NCBI GenBank assembly: GCA_002118135.1
Contig: BDIU01000009.1
Location: 1-64,000 of the forward strand
Reading direction: 5' to 3'
Length of the DNA: 64,000 nucleotides
Source: Trebouxia sp. TZW2008
Taxonomy: Eukaryota > Chlorophyta > Trebouxiophyceae > Trebouxiales > Trebouxiaceae
The notes under the pieces were generated by a model, which worked only from the letters and a program-made list of their open reading frames with translations, had not been told where the DNA came from and did no database searches. Position 1 is the first letter of the stretch. The number at the start of each line of letters is the position of its first letter. This document shows, piece by piece, positions 37,001 to 48,400 of this stretch. Position numbers and translations under genes: made by a program.

Positions 37001-39643
37001 TTTGACGTGATACAGCACAAAACTGCTTGGGCCATGGACAGGCCATCAATCATGCAAATGCTGCTGTAGGTTCAGCTGGAGCAATTGACAGCGAGCTTTC
37101 AGAATGTGACTGAGGACATGCGGCAGCGCTTTGTGGTAGATGGGCAGACAGTGCTGGATGAGAGCATCATTGGCACCTCACCAATTGGGTCATTTCGGTC
37201 CAGCTCCATGCGCAATAGCCTGATGAGAAACAGCATGGGACCATCAGGTAAACATGAACACCATGTGACGATGGCATGTGCATCACTCAAATTCATGAGG
37301 CACAGCACCATGCCCTGAAGGTGACAGCTTCTGAAACGCCAGTTTAGCTGTCAAAAGTCACCAAGCTTTCAAGTCCAAGCCAATGTCATGGACAAGACGT
37401 CATAAGCGCTGCATGGATTGAACCTTTCCAGTCTAGCTCTTTCTTTGACAGCCTCAGGAGGGACAGCGTGGAACCCTCAGTTGCAAATTGTTTGCAAGCT
37501 GTATCATCACCTAGACACGCGCACTCCACTCAATCAGAACAAACTGCGTTGCTGCCTCCTGGTTGCAACAGTGGCAGGCTGGTGAAATCAGCGCAGGTTA
37601 TCTGGAGTGCTGCCCTGTATGCACAGATGGATCAAGTCATGGCAGCACGCATTTGACATGCAGCAGCAACATCACGGCAATGATCTGTAGGCCTGCTTGT
37701 TTCGAGTGTATTGTCTTGGAGATAGGACTTGTGCCACACATACCTAGCAGTATATGCTGGAACATGTAATCATTATTATTATTATTATTATCTTTATTAT
37801 TGTTACTATTGTTGTCTTGCAGAATCTTCACCTGGGCAAGACGAGGTGTCTTCACATCACATGAATGGTGGCTTAGCAGGATCTTGTGGCCGAGCTGCCA
37901 ATGAGCAAAGTTTCACAGGCTTTGCAGGTGAGCGTTGTATGTAAACCGTGTTCTGCTGCAGGTGACCAGCATACTCTCACTTTCAGTGATTCATAGATCA
38001 AAACACTTGCATGATGTGTGTCACGTACTGGCGCCAATGTATTGCATACCTCACCAGGTGCAATACATGTCAGTACTCACACTCGCAAATATCATTCGTT
38101 GCGTATGGAGTGAAGTATGTGATGATACACTGCTCTGCTGACTTGTCACGTCCAAAAGACATCAGTTTCTTCAGCAGTATTAACAGCATTTGTTGAGCTT
38201 CAGTGTGCGTTCACGCCAACAGATCAACTGATCTTGAACAGTTGTTGCCTTGGCGCGCTTTCTGATTTTGTGTTGTCTTGTTGTCACACATGCTTGTCAT
38301 CACAGCTTGTCTGCACGTTGCAATGAGCAGGCTGAAAAGCACAATGCACACTTTCTCTTTTCTGCACTCAGACAAACAATCCTGCAGCGTAGGGCACAAC
38401 ACAGCTTATGCTTTTGTGGGCTGTGATTGCACTTGGTGTTGTGCAGTGCCGTCATCACAGCCTGTGGACGTCCCCATAAGGAGGCGGAGCACTTCAGAAG
38501 ATCGTCTTTCAGGCGGACCATCTCGGGTTGGCTCCACGGAGCGCTCCCTCCTAAGTCAGCAAATGCGCCAAAGCTCGGATAAGATCCACCAGATGACTAA
38601 TGGAGGCGCCCACTTGGCATCAAGCTCTCTGGATGATCTCGACCCTTTGGCGAGAGGTTCTCGCCAGGAGTTGCCGTTTACGCCAAGCCCCATGCAGGAG
38701 TCAATCAGTGACTCTGCTGCACCTGTGCTGAATGGCGGCATGAGCAAAGCCTTGAGTGGTCAAATTCCAGAGCAACATGCTCAACAGAGCTTGCATTTGG
38801 ATACTCACCAGCTACAACTGCCTCCCAGCATTCCATGGGAGACCAAGGTATGTCATCAAACAAAGCTGTTTTCCCTGATGTACATTGCTATAAGTAAAGG
38901 ACATGTCAGTGATCATTGTTGCAATATATGCGTTATCATAGCTGCAGCTCAACAGAGTTGCCCATGAAGACAGATTTGCTACAATTGCCTGCCAGCATTT
39001 CCTGGGAAACCAAGGTAGTTCACAAGAACAAGACAATCTTGGTTTAGCTTAGCTGTTGCAAGCAAATGGCATGCCAGCAACTGCAATGCAGTACAATCAT
39101 GGACTGCATAGCTGTGATTGCAGCAACATTCAGGGCACTAACACTTGAGATTTAACGCTCAGGTGTGAACTCATTTTTGCAAGCCAGAACTGTGCCCATT
39201 TTTGTTGTGTAATGATGGAAGACTGTACTTCACAAGCATTATTGCCTGCAATGCTATCTGGCTGCCTTATGAACATCTTGCTCAAAAAGCGTACAATACC
39301 GTTGTCCCACAAGAGGCTCTCCTCTTTTTCTAAATCAATGTCAATGATCGAGCTGGCGTTGCAGGCACCTTCGCAAACACGACTGTCTCAGGACGTGCTC
39401 AGGAAGCATACTGAAATGAACGCTCCTCTCAACAGCACAGGTGCCCTGGTAGAACAGATACAGGCCTTGACTGCGACACATCAACAGCTAGCCATTGAAA
39501 TGCAAGCTTTGGTCAAAGTTCTTGCTGCCAGTCAGCATGGGGTGCCTGCAAGTGGTAACAGCGCTTGGCCAAGGTTTAGTTTAGCTGCTTTGAGTGTGCT
39601 GTGTATGCTGTTGGGCATAGTGGTAGCTAGGTTTATTGTGTAG
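31057..39643 (+). CDS. Triphosphate tunnel metalloenzyme with uridine-kinase-like domain (TTM1/TTM2 type)
   Basis: Plant-type TTM: P-loop NTPase/uridine-kinase-like domain, CYTH domain, coiled coil, C-terminal membrane anchor. Plant relatives hydrolyse pyrophosphate and sit on the mitochondrial outer membrane. Sixteen exons join in phase to 736 aa: 31057-31116, 31196-31297, 31405-31467, 31693-31762, 31976-32041, 32326-32396, 32503-32615, 33963-34077, 34527-34697, 34990-35172, 35647-35790, 36176-36265, 37070-37247, 37823-37927, 38447-38847, 39365-39643. Visible: Walker A GPSGSGKT; SMDNYNDGTR; DDPRLTDYETL; PIYDFKQSKRVGYR; VVIIEGIYSL; GGVHFDLVKRVLRDI; the CYTH part from ETYDIYLLPP through LRMRNRDGRYNLMFEEWV to SPRITFEV; a Ser-rich linker; a short helical stretch (LVEQIQALTATHQQLA); and a hydrophobic tail (LAALSVLCMLLGIVVARFIV). 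The order and sequence match Arabidopsis TTM1/2 closely. Confidence 0.93.
32915..33962 (+). repeat. Four upstream echoes of TTM exon 8
   Basis: Acceptor-plus-exon starts (GCATGCAG then GCCACTGGAGGA-like) occur at 33085, 33297, 33519 and 33741 before the intact exon 8 at 33963. The spacings are 212, 222, 222 and 222 bp, and a fifth partial unit begins near 32915. Each echo encodes PLEDLRVxITG...V then departs from the exon after VKRV, reading GCTGCAAGCTTCACTGCAGTC instead and soon meeting a stop. The units also contain a conserved intron part (GTTGCCTGTGCAA...TATGTGCA). Confidence 0.88.
35370..35646 (+). repeat. Two upstream echoes of TTM exon 11
   Basis: The exon 11 start GTGAGTGTGCGTATCCTGGG is repeated at 35386 and 35516 before the intact exon at 35647 (spacings 130 and 131 bp). 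Each echo has about 75 bp of exon-like text (VSVxILGGLMA), then decays. The first keeps an AG acceptor; in the second the AG has become AT. Confidence 0.88.
36306..36479. mobile_element. 174-bp mariner/pogo-like MITE with 19-bp perfect TIRs
   Basis: CAGTAAACTCTTGTTGTAA at 36306-36324 is the exact reverse complement of 36461-36479. Both ends are flanked by TA (36304-36305 and 36480-36481), the Tc1/mariner target duplication. Non-coding and internally repetitive (three or four copies of TGTCCTTA(C/T)ATCAAG). It is inserted in the first unit of a local minisatellite within a TTM intron. Two eroded relatives lie at 15355-15480 and 25165-25285. Confidence 0.88.
36482..36655. repeat. Minisatellite of about 57-bp units in a TTM intron
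   Basis: Three units beginning GCAGCTTGCATCACAAG (about 36482, 36538 and 36595), ending in GCATGCC(C/T)TNTTCT. The sequence just before the MITE (36272-36303) is part of another unit, so the MITE interrupts the array. Confidence 0.8.
36870..36950 (+). repeat. Upstream echo of TTM exon 13
   Basis: GCCCAG then TTGCAGCAGCTGATAACCAG...AATGTGACAGAGGACATGCGGCAGCGCTT copies the start of intact exon 13 (37070: CAGCTGGAGCAATTGACAGC...GAGGACATGCGGCAGCGCTT). It diverges just after the arginine codon and meets a stop. Confidence 0.8.
37769..37803. repeat. (ATT)n microsatellite
   Basis: An ATT trinucleotide run of about nine units with a CTT interruption, close to the acceptor of TTM exon 14. Confidence 0.85.
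38960..39016 (+). repeat. Downstream echo of TTM exon 15 (3' part plus donor)
   Basis: CTACAATTGCCTGCCAGCAT, then TTCCTGGGAAACCAAG and GTAGTT copies the end of exon 15 (LQLPPSIPWETK and its GTATGT donor at 38848). It lies about 165 bp downstream. Confidence 0.8.
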
Positions 39644-40388
39644 CTAGGAGTCAACAGCTATTTGTATTGCTGAAATGACCAAGATATGATATTGGTTTTC
39701 AGCTTGTCTGTGTCATTAGCTGGGCACGATGTTCCTGGTCATTGTCAGGTCTTCTTGCCTAATCTTATGATTGCAGTCATCATGCACTGCAGCAAGCACT
39801 CTCATGTGTGCCAGTATTCTTGGTGGAAGTGTTGCACAGGGCAATCAACATGTAGGCTTCAAGTTAGTGATTGCTTGTCAATGTGTTACAATTATGAAAG
39901 ATGAGTTCTAGTCGATTCATCGTAGTGCAGTTTGTCCAGTCAGGAGCTGTTGCTGCCTGCTCAAGGCAGGCCCCCTTGAAAAAGTGCTTGCAAGTGTCAC
40001 ATTTTGTTTGGAGTCAAAACGCATTTATTCGCCTGAATCCAATCAGCAACGCTTAATGACATTTCAGTAGTACACAGGTGGTACTTCAATCTATCTGAAT
40101 GTATGGGTTATACAATTTTATTTTCAGCCAGACAGAGATCCATGAGCGAGCTACATGACCATCATTGTTTCCCAAACACACTGGCAGCCAAATTTGCAGC
40201 CTTTGGTTTCAGAGCAAACCGCGCGTTCACGTGCATGCATGAGCTCATGGCCGTGCTGCGGTCAGCAAAGCACGCCTCGACTGGGAGAGAGAGACAATTG
40301 TGCATACGATCACGCAAGGCAGAAGACGCCTGCTTCGATTTGTGTAGGCCAAAACGCTGCTGTCGGGTCACGCGGTGTTTCTCGTCGA

Positions 40389-43300
40389 ATGACGGACGAC
40401 TTTGACGATATCGACCCCTTTCCCGACGTGCACGCGCTGTTCCTGCACTACAATCAGCTGTATTTCGACGGGTGCTTAGGCGCTTGCTCTGTCGAGTGGA
40501 GCAGCAGTCGCATGACGCTGTAAGTCAGATCGGCCTAAGCAAGCTGTAAAGCAAGATCGTAAACCCATTTGTGCTGTTTCAGCTGTGCTGGGATTTGTCA
40601 GTATGAAAGAGGTGGTGGGTGCCGTATCAAGCTATCGGAGCCGCTGCTAAAGGTAAAAAAGCAAATTGATCTGCTTGACATCTCAAAATTCAACTGAACA
40701 ATGCTTGTCTGTTCCACAGTTTCGCCCTAGTCTGGAGTTGAAAGAGGTCCTCCTGCATGAGATGATCCACGCCTGGATGTTTCTCCAAAAGATCAAAGAT
40801 ACAGGGGATCACGGCGCCCGCTTTCAGGAGCGCATGAACTTCATAAATCGGGCAACCTTCCAAGACCAGCAGGCAAGACATGCAGTAGCACACAGTCTCT
40901 GATGCAACCTGCTCATTGTCAGCAAATTATGCCTTCTTCAAGCGCTTTGTCTGACATGCAATAAACCTTGCTCTTTTCCTCAAGCATCCAAGCATAACAC
41001 AAACCATTTTATATTTTGCAAATGCAGAGACCGCCTCAGGGGTATAACATCACTGTCTTCCATTCTATGCATGCGGAGGTGGATCAGTACAGAACTCATC
41101 ATTGGCAGGTGCGCATCTTGACTGAGTTTCAACTCGTGTGAAGACAACCTGAAGGCATCCGCCAATTTCCTTGAGTATCCGCAAGGTTCACTCTCTCTTG
41201 TCAGTCACATACATTGTGATGTTAACCCGCTGTAACCCGTAAGCTGGTCCCTACCACTTGCATTCTTGGGATACCAGACTAATTGCAGACGTGTAGCAGC
41301 CTGAAGCAGATTTGCTTGCTGACTTGCCTTCACTGTCCTTGATGCTGCTTGTTGCCACACCAAATGTGGTGTGTTGCAGTGTCCAAGCAACGTTTTGAAG
41401 CGCGCCATGCACTGGCCTCCCCACAAGGCAGTTTGCAGACATGCTGTCTCGCTTTGCTGCAATCCTCTTCTTCTTTTGCGACTCCCTTGATGCTGCATCA
41501 CTGCATTGTTGGGTATGACCCTAGCAAGCACCAATTGTGCTGTGTTGCAGTGTCCCAGTTCCAGCAACATTGTGAAGCATACCATGAGCCAGCCTCCTCA
41601 AGTGGCAGACTGTAGACTCATCAGCTGTGCTTTGTTGCAGGCAGATCCTGATGCGATCTATCACTATCAAGCATGCCAGTCTGCTTTCTTGACCTAAAAG
41701 TATATCATGCATACCCAATATGCTGTGTTGCAGCGTCCACAGAAACACCCGCAAACTGTGCTTTGCTGCAGTGTCCCAGGTGCAGCAATATTGTGAAGCG
41801 TGCCATGAACAGGCCTCCTCAAGAGGCGGATTGCAGAGGCAGGCAGGGCAAGGGCCCAGATTGCAAAGATACCAAATGCGCTTTCCACATGCACCAACGG
41901 TTTTGTGGGGGCCAGTACAACAAGGTGCGCAATGCAGTCATTCACAAGCACACAATGCATCATCTGCCACAGCACTGAAGGGTTAGGAAAGCAATAGTGT
42001 CTTGACTGTTGCTTTCCTAACCTTCAGGGAAGCAACAGTCAAGACAGATTTTGATTGCAAGCATAAGGCCGCTACAATGTGTGCCTCATAAGACTGTAGC
42101 GGCCTTATGCTTGCAATCAAAACCTGAAGGTTAGGAAAGCAACCAAGCACACATTCACACATTCATCAATTGGCTTCTTAGCTGCAAAGAGCAGCACGTT
42201 TCATCTATTCTAACCCTCTGGCATAACTTTGATCGTTTCAAATTAGTGCCGCTTTGATATGGCTTTAGGTGCTGCAAGTCTTGGCAATGCTGGCTTATGC
42301 ATTTGCACTTTTGAGACAAGCTTTTGGGTCACTGCAAAAACTCTTCTTGGGGTCGCAACTATGGACACAGTTGTCAAAGTTGCCCCAAGCAAGCAGCAGC
42401 TACAATTTTGCCCTACTGTGTTCTTCTTGAGATCAGCCTGGACCACTATTGCTCATGTGTCCACGTGAGGCAACGCAACCATCAAGCCCATCTGCGTAGT
42501 TTGTAGCTAATTGCATGAGAGCCTAACCCATGTGCAGTTCACTGTGATGTGTGGAGTTGCTGTGTTCAATATGTGCAAACCTCACGCTACAGACTACCTT
42601 GCATGCTTGGCCTGCGGAGACAAATATGTGGGCCACACACACCTGGCGCCTATGCCAGATCATTTACATTGTAGTCATCATTACCGCTATTGATGCAGAT
42701 TGCAGAGCCAGAAGGGTTTGGCAAGAAGGGCACAAGCAAAAAAAGCAACAGCGCTTTTGCTGATGGCACAGCCTTGCCAGCAAAGCGCCCCAGAACCAGC
42801 AATGTGGCAGAGCCAGATGCTTCCAGAAGCAACCGGCGTGTGCCGGCAATCACAGACTTCTTCAACAGCATCTCAACGAGAGGCGACGCTGCAGACTCTG
42901 AAGCAGATGCAGCAAATGGTCTGCCCATCAACAGTAGATTGGTAACAAGGAAAGGCAGAGGCACAAAAGCAGCTTTAGCAGCAGCTGATGTTGACACAGC
43001 AGACATCCATGACCTTACAGGTGCACAGAGCAGGGTCAATGATCTTGACGCAGTGAGTGCTAGGCAGCAAGGGGCACATGCAAGCAGCGGGGCGCCCTCA
43101 CAACCCCAACAGGCCAGCAGTGGGGGCCCCTTGCACCTCCAAAACTTGCCACAAGTCACTGAGACTGCTGATGCTCATCAGCAGATATGTCATCAATTTA
43201 CAGCAAAGGCAAAAGATCCTGCTAAGTGTGCTAGCAGGCGTGATATCATGGCAAATGCTGCCATGCAACGTATAGCAACACAGAGTCAGGGTGCTGCCCA

Positions 43301-43628
43301 AAGCACTGCAAGCGATGAAGATTGCAATCATGCGCCAGTTGCAGGTGCAGGCACTGAAAGGGTTCATCTTAGTGTTGATGATACATGCAGTGATGGCAGT
43401 GCCAAGCAGAATGACGAGGATGAAGAAAGAGCTCATGTGTCAGCTGTAATCGATTTGATTGATGACGAAAATTCTGGCATTGAATGTGTGTCACAGACGG
43501 TTGAAGGGCCAAGAAGCAGCAGTCTGCAGTCATGTTGTCCTATATGCGGTCATGTATGGCCTGAGCGAACGTCCAATCAGGAAATGAATGACCATATCGA
43601 TGTCTGTTTAGTGCATCAAGTACAGTAA
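40389..43628 (+). CDS. SPRTN/DVC1-like DNA-protein-crosslink protease
   Basis: Zinc metalloprotease of the SprT family; SPRTN enzymes degrade proteins crosslinked to DNA during replication. Six exons join in phase to 505 aa: 40389-40519, 40583-40652, 40720-40872, 41028-41108, 41772-41924, 42699-43628. Seen in order: DPFPDVHALFLHYNQLYFDG (SprT start); the catalytic HEMIH in LLHEMIHAWMF (exon 3); the zinc ribbon CPRCSNIVKRAM...DC in exon 5, then CKDTKCAFHMHQRFCGG; a long polar C-terminal half; and at the very end a UBZ4-type ubiquitin-binding finger, CPICGHVW, then HIDVCL. UBZ4 plus SprT is the diagnostic SPRTN pair. A PIP box, if any, was not identified. The intron after exon 3 uses a GC donor (CAG|GCAAGA). 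Confidence 0.92.
41370..41690 (+). repeat. Two upstream echoes of the SPRTN zinc-ribbon exon
   Basis: Exon 5 starts at 41772 after TTTGCTGCAG. Copies of the acceptor and exon start lie at 41380 and 41551 (GTGTTGCAG then TGTCC). The first reads CPSNVLKRAMHWPPHKAVC, the second CPSSSNIVKHTMSQPPQVADC then a stop. Both have lost the second cysteine of the CxxC pair, so neither could form the zinc site. Confidence 0.88.
41975..42142. repeat. Nested foldback element in a SPRTN intron
   Basis: Three inverted repeats in 168 bp. First, CTGAAGGGTTAGGAAAGCAA (41975-41994) pairs with 42009-42027 (one unpaired G) and recurs directly at 42124-42142. Second, GTCTTGACTGTTGCTT (41999-42014) pairs perfectly with 42030-42045. 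Third, a perfect 28-bp inverted repeat, 42049-42076 against 42095-42122, has an 18-nt loop. No target duplication was identified. Could be a foldback transposon or a hairpin RNA source. Confidence 0.8.
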
Positions 43629-43883
43629 TGTTTGAAATGATTGTTTATCTTGCTGTGTGCGGTGCAGACTTCGCAACGAGGCCCTCAAGTACTGATTGAG
43701 TTCCTCACTACCCACACGTTTACAAAGCTGCGAAACATGTCACTGCCAGAAGTGCTGCTTGCACAAGTCTGTTGTAGAGTGATCAAGCAAACAATCTGCA
43801 ACTGGATGCTGTGTCATGTTGGACCTGATGTTACAGAGTGATATTCACAATAGTGGCTTGGTGCTAGAAGGCTCCGAAACCAT

Positions 43884-44057
43884 TGTTGCAGAGCGCGTAT
43901 GGGATAAAAAGCATTGCTAGCTAGATGGCGAGGTGCTAATTCCTCACACTGCTACATTTCAATGCGTTGAGGCTTGTCATTAATGATTCCGCTACGCACG
44001 CTTGGTCTTGGGTGCCACTATTGTAAATCTCACTCTGTAACATTGGTTTCGGAGCTT
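43884..44057 (+). mobile_element. Possible 5' LTR followed by a tRNA-Met-like primer-binding site
   Basis: TGTTGCAGAG at 43884 and CTCTGTAACA ending at 44043 are near-perfect inverted ends with TG...CA termini. Directly after comes TGGTTTCGGAGC, similar to the plant initiator-Met primer-binding site TGGTATCAGAGC. The complement, GCTCCGAAACCA, also lies just before the proposed LTR (43872-43883), making the whole block palindromic. No 5-bp target duplication or 3' LTR was found, so this is tentative. Confidence 0.4.
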
Positions 44058-44086
44058 TCGGTTCAGTACTAGCTTTTTGAGCGCAT

Positions 44087-44976
44087 CATGTCCGGCCAGT
44101 GTTGGCTAATTAACCCTTAAAAAGGTTTGGAGGAGATTAATAAGTTATTAACCTTTTTAAGGGTTTCGGTAATAACCCTTAGTAACCTAAAACAATAGTG
44201 CATTCTTGGTCTCTTGATGCCGCTGATCACAATGGGACCCTTAACAACCTGTGAATCTGCCAGCAGAACATATTCTGACAAGGTGCAAAACTAGTGTAAT
44301 CTAGGCGTACATGTATGCTACATGAGACGTGCTAGTCTTGATTAGTAGCATTTAGTGCAAGAAAAGGGCAGAAATGGGCATTGTAGCTGGCCACCACTCA
44401 ATGCAAGTGATCCATAACGTACTTCAACGTTTTTGAAATTTTTGAGACCAAACATTTTGAAATCAGCTCTATGACTCATCATGCCCAAAATTGACAAGAT
44501 CCACCGTAGGCTTGATTACAGCCGCACTTGGACCCCCATCTTGTGCATCAAGCATCACAGAAGGTGTTGTTGCATGCCCAAATCTTTTAATGTGCCAGTA
44601 GACCCTGTTTTGTGGCTGTTTTGAGTTGTTAAGGGTTTTTAAGGTCAGATTTCCCACAGGGTTATTAAGGGTCGGTTATTAAGTAATTACTAGGTTAATA
44701 ACCCCTGAGGTTTTTAACCCTGCCAACACTGTGTCCGGCGAGATCGAGATGTTCGATGCTGGCAACAACAACGGGAACGCCGGTGAAGGCAACCCCGGGA
44801 CCAACGCTGGCAATAACGCTGCTGGTGGAGGTCAGGGTACTGTGGGCGTGCAAGCTGGGAATGCTTCCGCTGGTGGTACTCATGGTCCTGCAACGGGCAA
44901 TGCTCCTGGTGGGACCAACGCTCCTGTCGATGGAGATGGATCAGGGTCAGCTCAGAATGCCAATCTGTCTGCTTAG
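44087..44976 (+). pseudogene. Gly/Asn-rich short ORF split at its start codon by a hAT-type MITE
   Basis: ATGTCCGGC at 44088-44096 is the original start. After the 635-bp insertion the reading continues at 44732 (duplicated TGTCCGGC, then GAGATCGAGATGTTC), giving about 81 residues rich in Gly, Asn, Ala and Thr. The sequence right of the insertion now has GTG where ATG stood. A position behind a putative LTR and primer-binding site suggests a Gag-like leader ORF of an LTR element. The composition alone is not diagnostic. Confidence 0.5.
44097..44731. mobile_element. 635-bp non-autonomous hAT-type transposon (MITE)
   Basis: Perfect 10-bp TIRs CAGTGTTGGC (44097-44106) and GCCAACACTG (44722-44731). 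An exact 8-bp target duplication TGTCCGGC flanks it (44089-44096 and 44732-44739), the hallmark of hAT elements. Inside, just after the left TIR, AACCCTTAAAAAGGTT and AACCTTTTTAAGGGTT form a strong hairpin (44116-44168). Related AAGGGTT/TAACCC motifs crowd the right end. No transposase is present. Intact ends and an exact duplication indicate a recent insertion. Confidence 0.9.
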
Positions 44977-45458
44977 CCAACACCGGTGACAAGAGGTGAA
45001 CTGAAGCAGTGACAAGCAGTTCTTCTTCTGCTTCTTATGTGAGACCAAATTATTCAGCTCGCTTGTCATATTTGGCTGGCAGCTTTTTTTGTCAGGGTGG
45101 GTCACCTGTCGATGAAAATGAGTGCAAATGTTGCATACAGCAAGCTTGCTGCATTGCAAGCGTGACAAAAGCCTGAATAGGCATCAGGACTACCTTACGG
45201 CGTCACAGAGGATTTCCTGTGACGGTCAAAGTTTGACCAACATCATTTGAACTTGTGCTCTCGATTGAGCTCAAGGCTTCTCCTATCGCTGCTGCCCGCT
45301 GGTGTCCACGCCAAGAAAGCAAATATCGAAAGTCTTCGTTAACTGTGTGCGGCAAATCGCAGGGTCTGTTTACAATCATATAAGTTGCGTAGTGTTGCTG
45401 TTGTTGAGCAAGCTCTTGTTGCGAGCGTCAGGCTGAGGTGGTCCCCGCCCACCACAAG

Positions 45459-48400
45459 ATGCCTGTCGGCCTGCGTGTTTCGCTGCTTGGCCTGCGTTTG
45501 ACGGTGCGCGATTCGGACTCCTGCTTGTTCCTCTGCTTGACCTGGCTTATCAGGCAACTGCAGATAGCGCTGCTTTAGCTTACTCACAACACGTTTGCTT
45601 GATGCATTGCCTTAGCTGCCCTCACAAGGAGCCTCGTTCTCTATCTCATGAGATCCATGGTCGAAATCTACTTTCGCTGTCTTACAGGCAGCTGCACGGT
45701 ATCAGCTTGCTGTCCATGTTGGTCAGCCTGGCCACACTGCAAGCGCTCAAGCAAAAGATGGGACAAGGGATGTACAAGCCACAGTAAGACTTGGCTCTGC
45801 CAACCCTTGATCCTGCTTTTTCTTGTATATCATAACTCCAATCCAACAGCTTGTTCACAGTGACAAAAGGTCCTTTGCAATCAAACACCGCCGTGCACTG
45901 AGCACAATTGCCTCAATCACTTTGCATTCTGCTTTCTGCTCAGCCCTTGACTGCTTGCTAGGGAGCCAGGACAGACATTTCAGATGTCACATGCGCACCG
46001 GACTTCCACAATCGTACATTTCTGCTGTACCTGCTTGATGGGGGTGATGCAAGCCAGTTGCTCAAGGTTGAGCTGTATGTCATAGACCATACAGGTAGCA
46101 CACCAACTACTAGCTGTTCTTGACCAGCTTGCTGATAACATTGTAAAGTTGCACTTTTGCTTCTGAGGCCCATGCTTCTGGCAGTTGCATGCACACGCTA
46201 CATGTCTAAAGCAGAGTCCATCTTTGTTCACTAAACCAAGGCATCGCGTCAACTGCATGCGGTGTGCTTTTGCCAGCATAAGCCAAAAGAAGTTTGGCTT
46301 CCGCGCAGGTTCGGGGCGGTCAAGACAAGAAGGAGTGGGCAGCAGCGCCTTGGTCGCTGAGGCAACCATGCAGCTGAATGGTATGTAAAGTCAGCTTTGA
46401 ATGTCACCTGTGTTCACCTGCAACTTGATGCTGCTTAGAAACTGCAGTCTTCTGAAGCTTGCAGCAGTCCACAAACAACTGTCCATGGATACTGTAGGCA
46501 GCCTTCTTGATAGACTGATAACAGGAGTGCGTGTGCCTATCACTCTGAGCCTCCAACCGCTGCAGCAAGACAGCTTGACTGGCTCTCAGCAGCTCTTGGG
46601 CCAAAGACTTGAGGAAAAGCAGGTAAAATTCACAGTGCATGATGCTGCCACCGCCCATACTCAGCACAGGCACACTCAACCACAGCGTTGCTATTGTTGT
46701 TTACACAACATTGCATTGCCTTCTGTAATGCTTCCAAGCCAAGCATGACTTGGACAGGGTTGAGCAACCTGCATGCTGTCAGCGAATACTGTGAGATGAC
46801 CGTGTGCACATTACAGGAAGTGACCCTAGAGCTGATGCTGCTTGGCTCAACACCAGGCGTGAGTTCAAGTCAAGCAATGAGCAAGCAGAAGCAGAGTTCG
46901 CTGCCCAGTGCAGCCTCTGGCCAGACTTCTGATGCCACAGATGGCCTTGTCCTCTGCCATGTGGCTCGGGCCATAAATCTGCCTGCTTTACAAAGGTACA
47001 GGTACTAACAGCAATAGTGACACCACGCATGTGCTAGCTATGTGTGGCACGAGTCATGTCTGGCCAGGCCGGCTTGTTCATGGTACACAGGTGCTGCGTT
47101 GCATCAGTAACAAGATCCAGTGTCGTGATTCATGTGCATGCTAGTTGAGTTCCATGACCCTGCTAGGTGCGTACAGAAGCATAAAAAGTTTCGGCTTCTA
47201 TCTTACCTCAATGCATACATTCCTGACATATCCATGGGCTTCCAACATTTGGGTCTGAAGGCTCTGTTCAACATTGCATGCCCAGGGCCTCAATCGACAT
47301 GTCAACTTGATGAAGCATGTTGACAATGACTGGTCAGTCAATGCTCATTGCTGCGCAATGTGCGTCTCAGTCAAGTCTCTGCTGCCTTGCAAGCAGCGCT
47401 TCCTGCCTTGTGGAGGCAGCAAGATAAGTCACAAGCTAAGGCAGAAGCAGCACGTGTATGCAAATTGGCTTTCAGAGAGCTTATTATGTCATAAGCAAGT
47501 GCTTATGCACCAATTCCTGCCAGCACTATCAACCTCCAATGCACAGACAGACTTGTCTGAGCACTTGACGTTACATTTCCCCATTGACTTGCAGGGACAG
47601 CACCAGCAGCAAAACACCTTCCATACAAGTATCTGCCTGCATACTGTCAGACGCCACAATGTCCAGATCAGCACAGGCTCAGTCACCTGATCCGCAACAA
47701 AGCAAAGATCATCTTAGTGAGTCAGCTGTCACTCCAGCAATGCCTGCATCAGCTGACATGGTCTGGGATCATTGCCTGAGCTGCAGCTTTCCAGGAGCAC
47801 AGCTGCAGACTGGAATTTTGCAGCTAGCCCTGCTGAATGCAGCTGACAGGACAGCGCTTGCAAGGTACTAGCTGCTTCATTTGTTCACATCTCAAGCTCG
47901 CTGTACCCGTGTGACACGTGCCAAACACATAGCCTGAGGAAAGCAGAATTGCATGGTGCATACTCAGCAGCCTGCTGCCAGTGTCTGCAAAGGGTCCTTG
48001 TCATGCAGGCGAGTGACAACAACAGCTGCAGCCATCTGACAAGAGTCATGATGTAGCAGAATCGCAATCACCCATGTCAGTCTGTGTGTGTGTGTGTGCA
48101 GGCTTGCCTTGCCTCTGCAGGATTTGCAGTGGCACTTGCATTACAATTTGGAGCTTGTGCTGGACCTGCCATCAGCTTCAGAGCAGGCCAGCCTGTTTGT
48201 TACGCTGTACCTGGCCAAATGCCCTGCCCTGGAAACAAAAGCCTTGCGGACCATGCAGCAGCAGCAGCTGTCAGTCATGCAACCACGTCTAGCAAGCCTC
48301 CCAGAACTCGCCAGGTGAAAATTCCAATTCAGTTTGTTTTGCATATGGCAGATAGGGCATTGGCACTTGAAAAGGCAAAGGTCTGCCAAGTCTGTAAGCA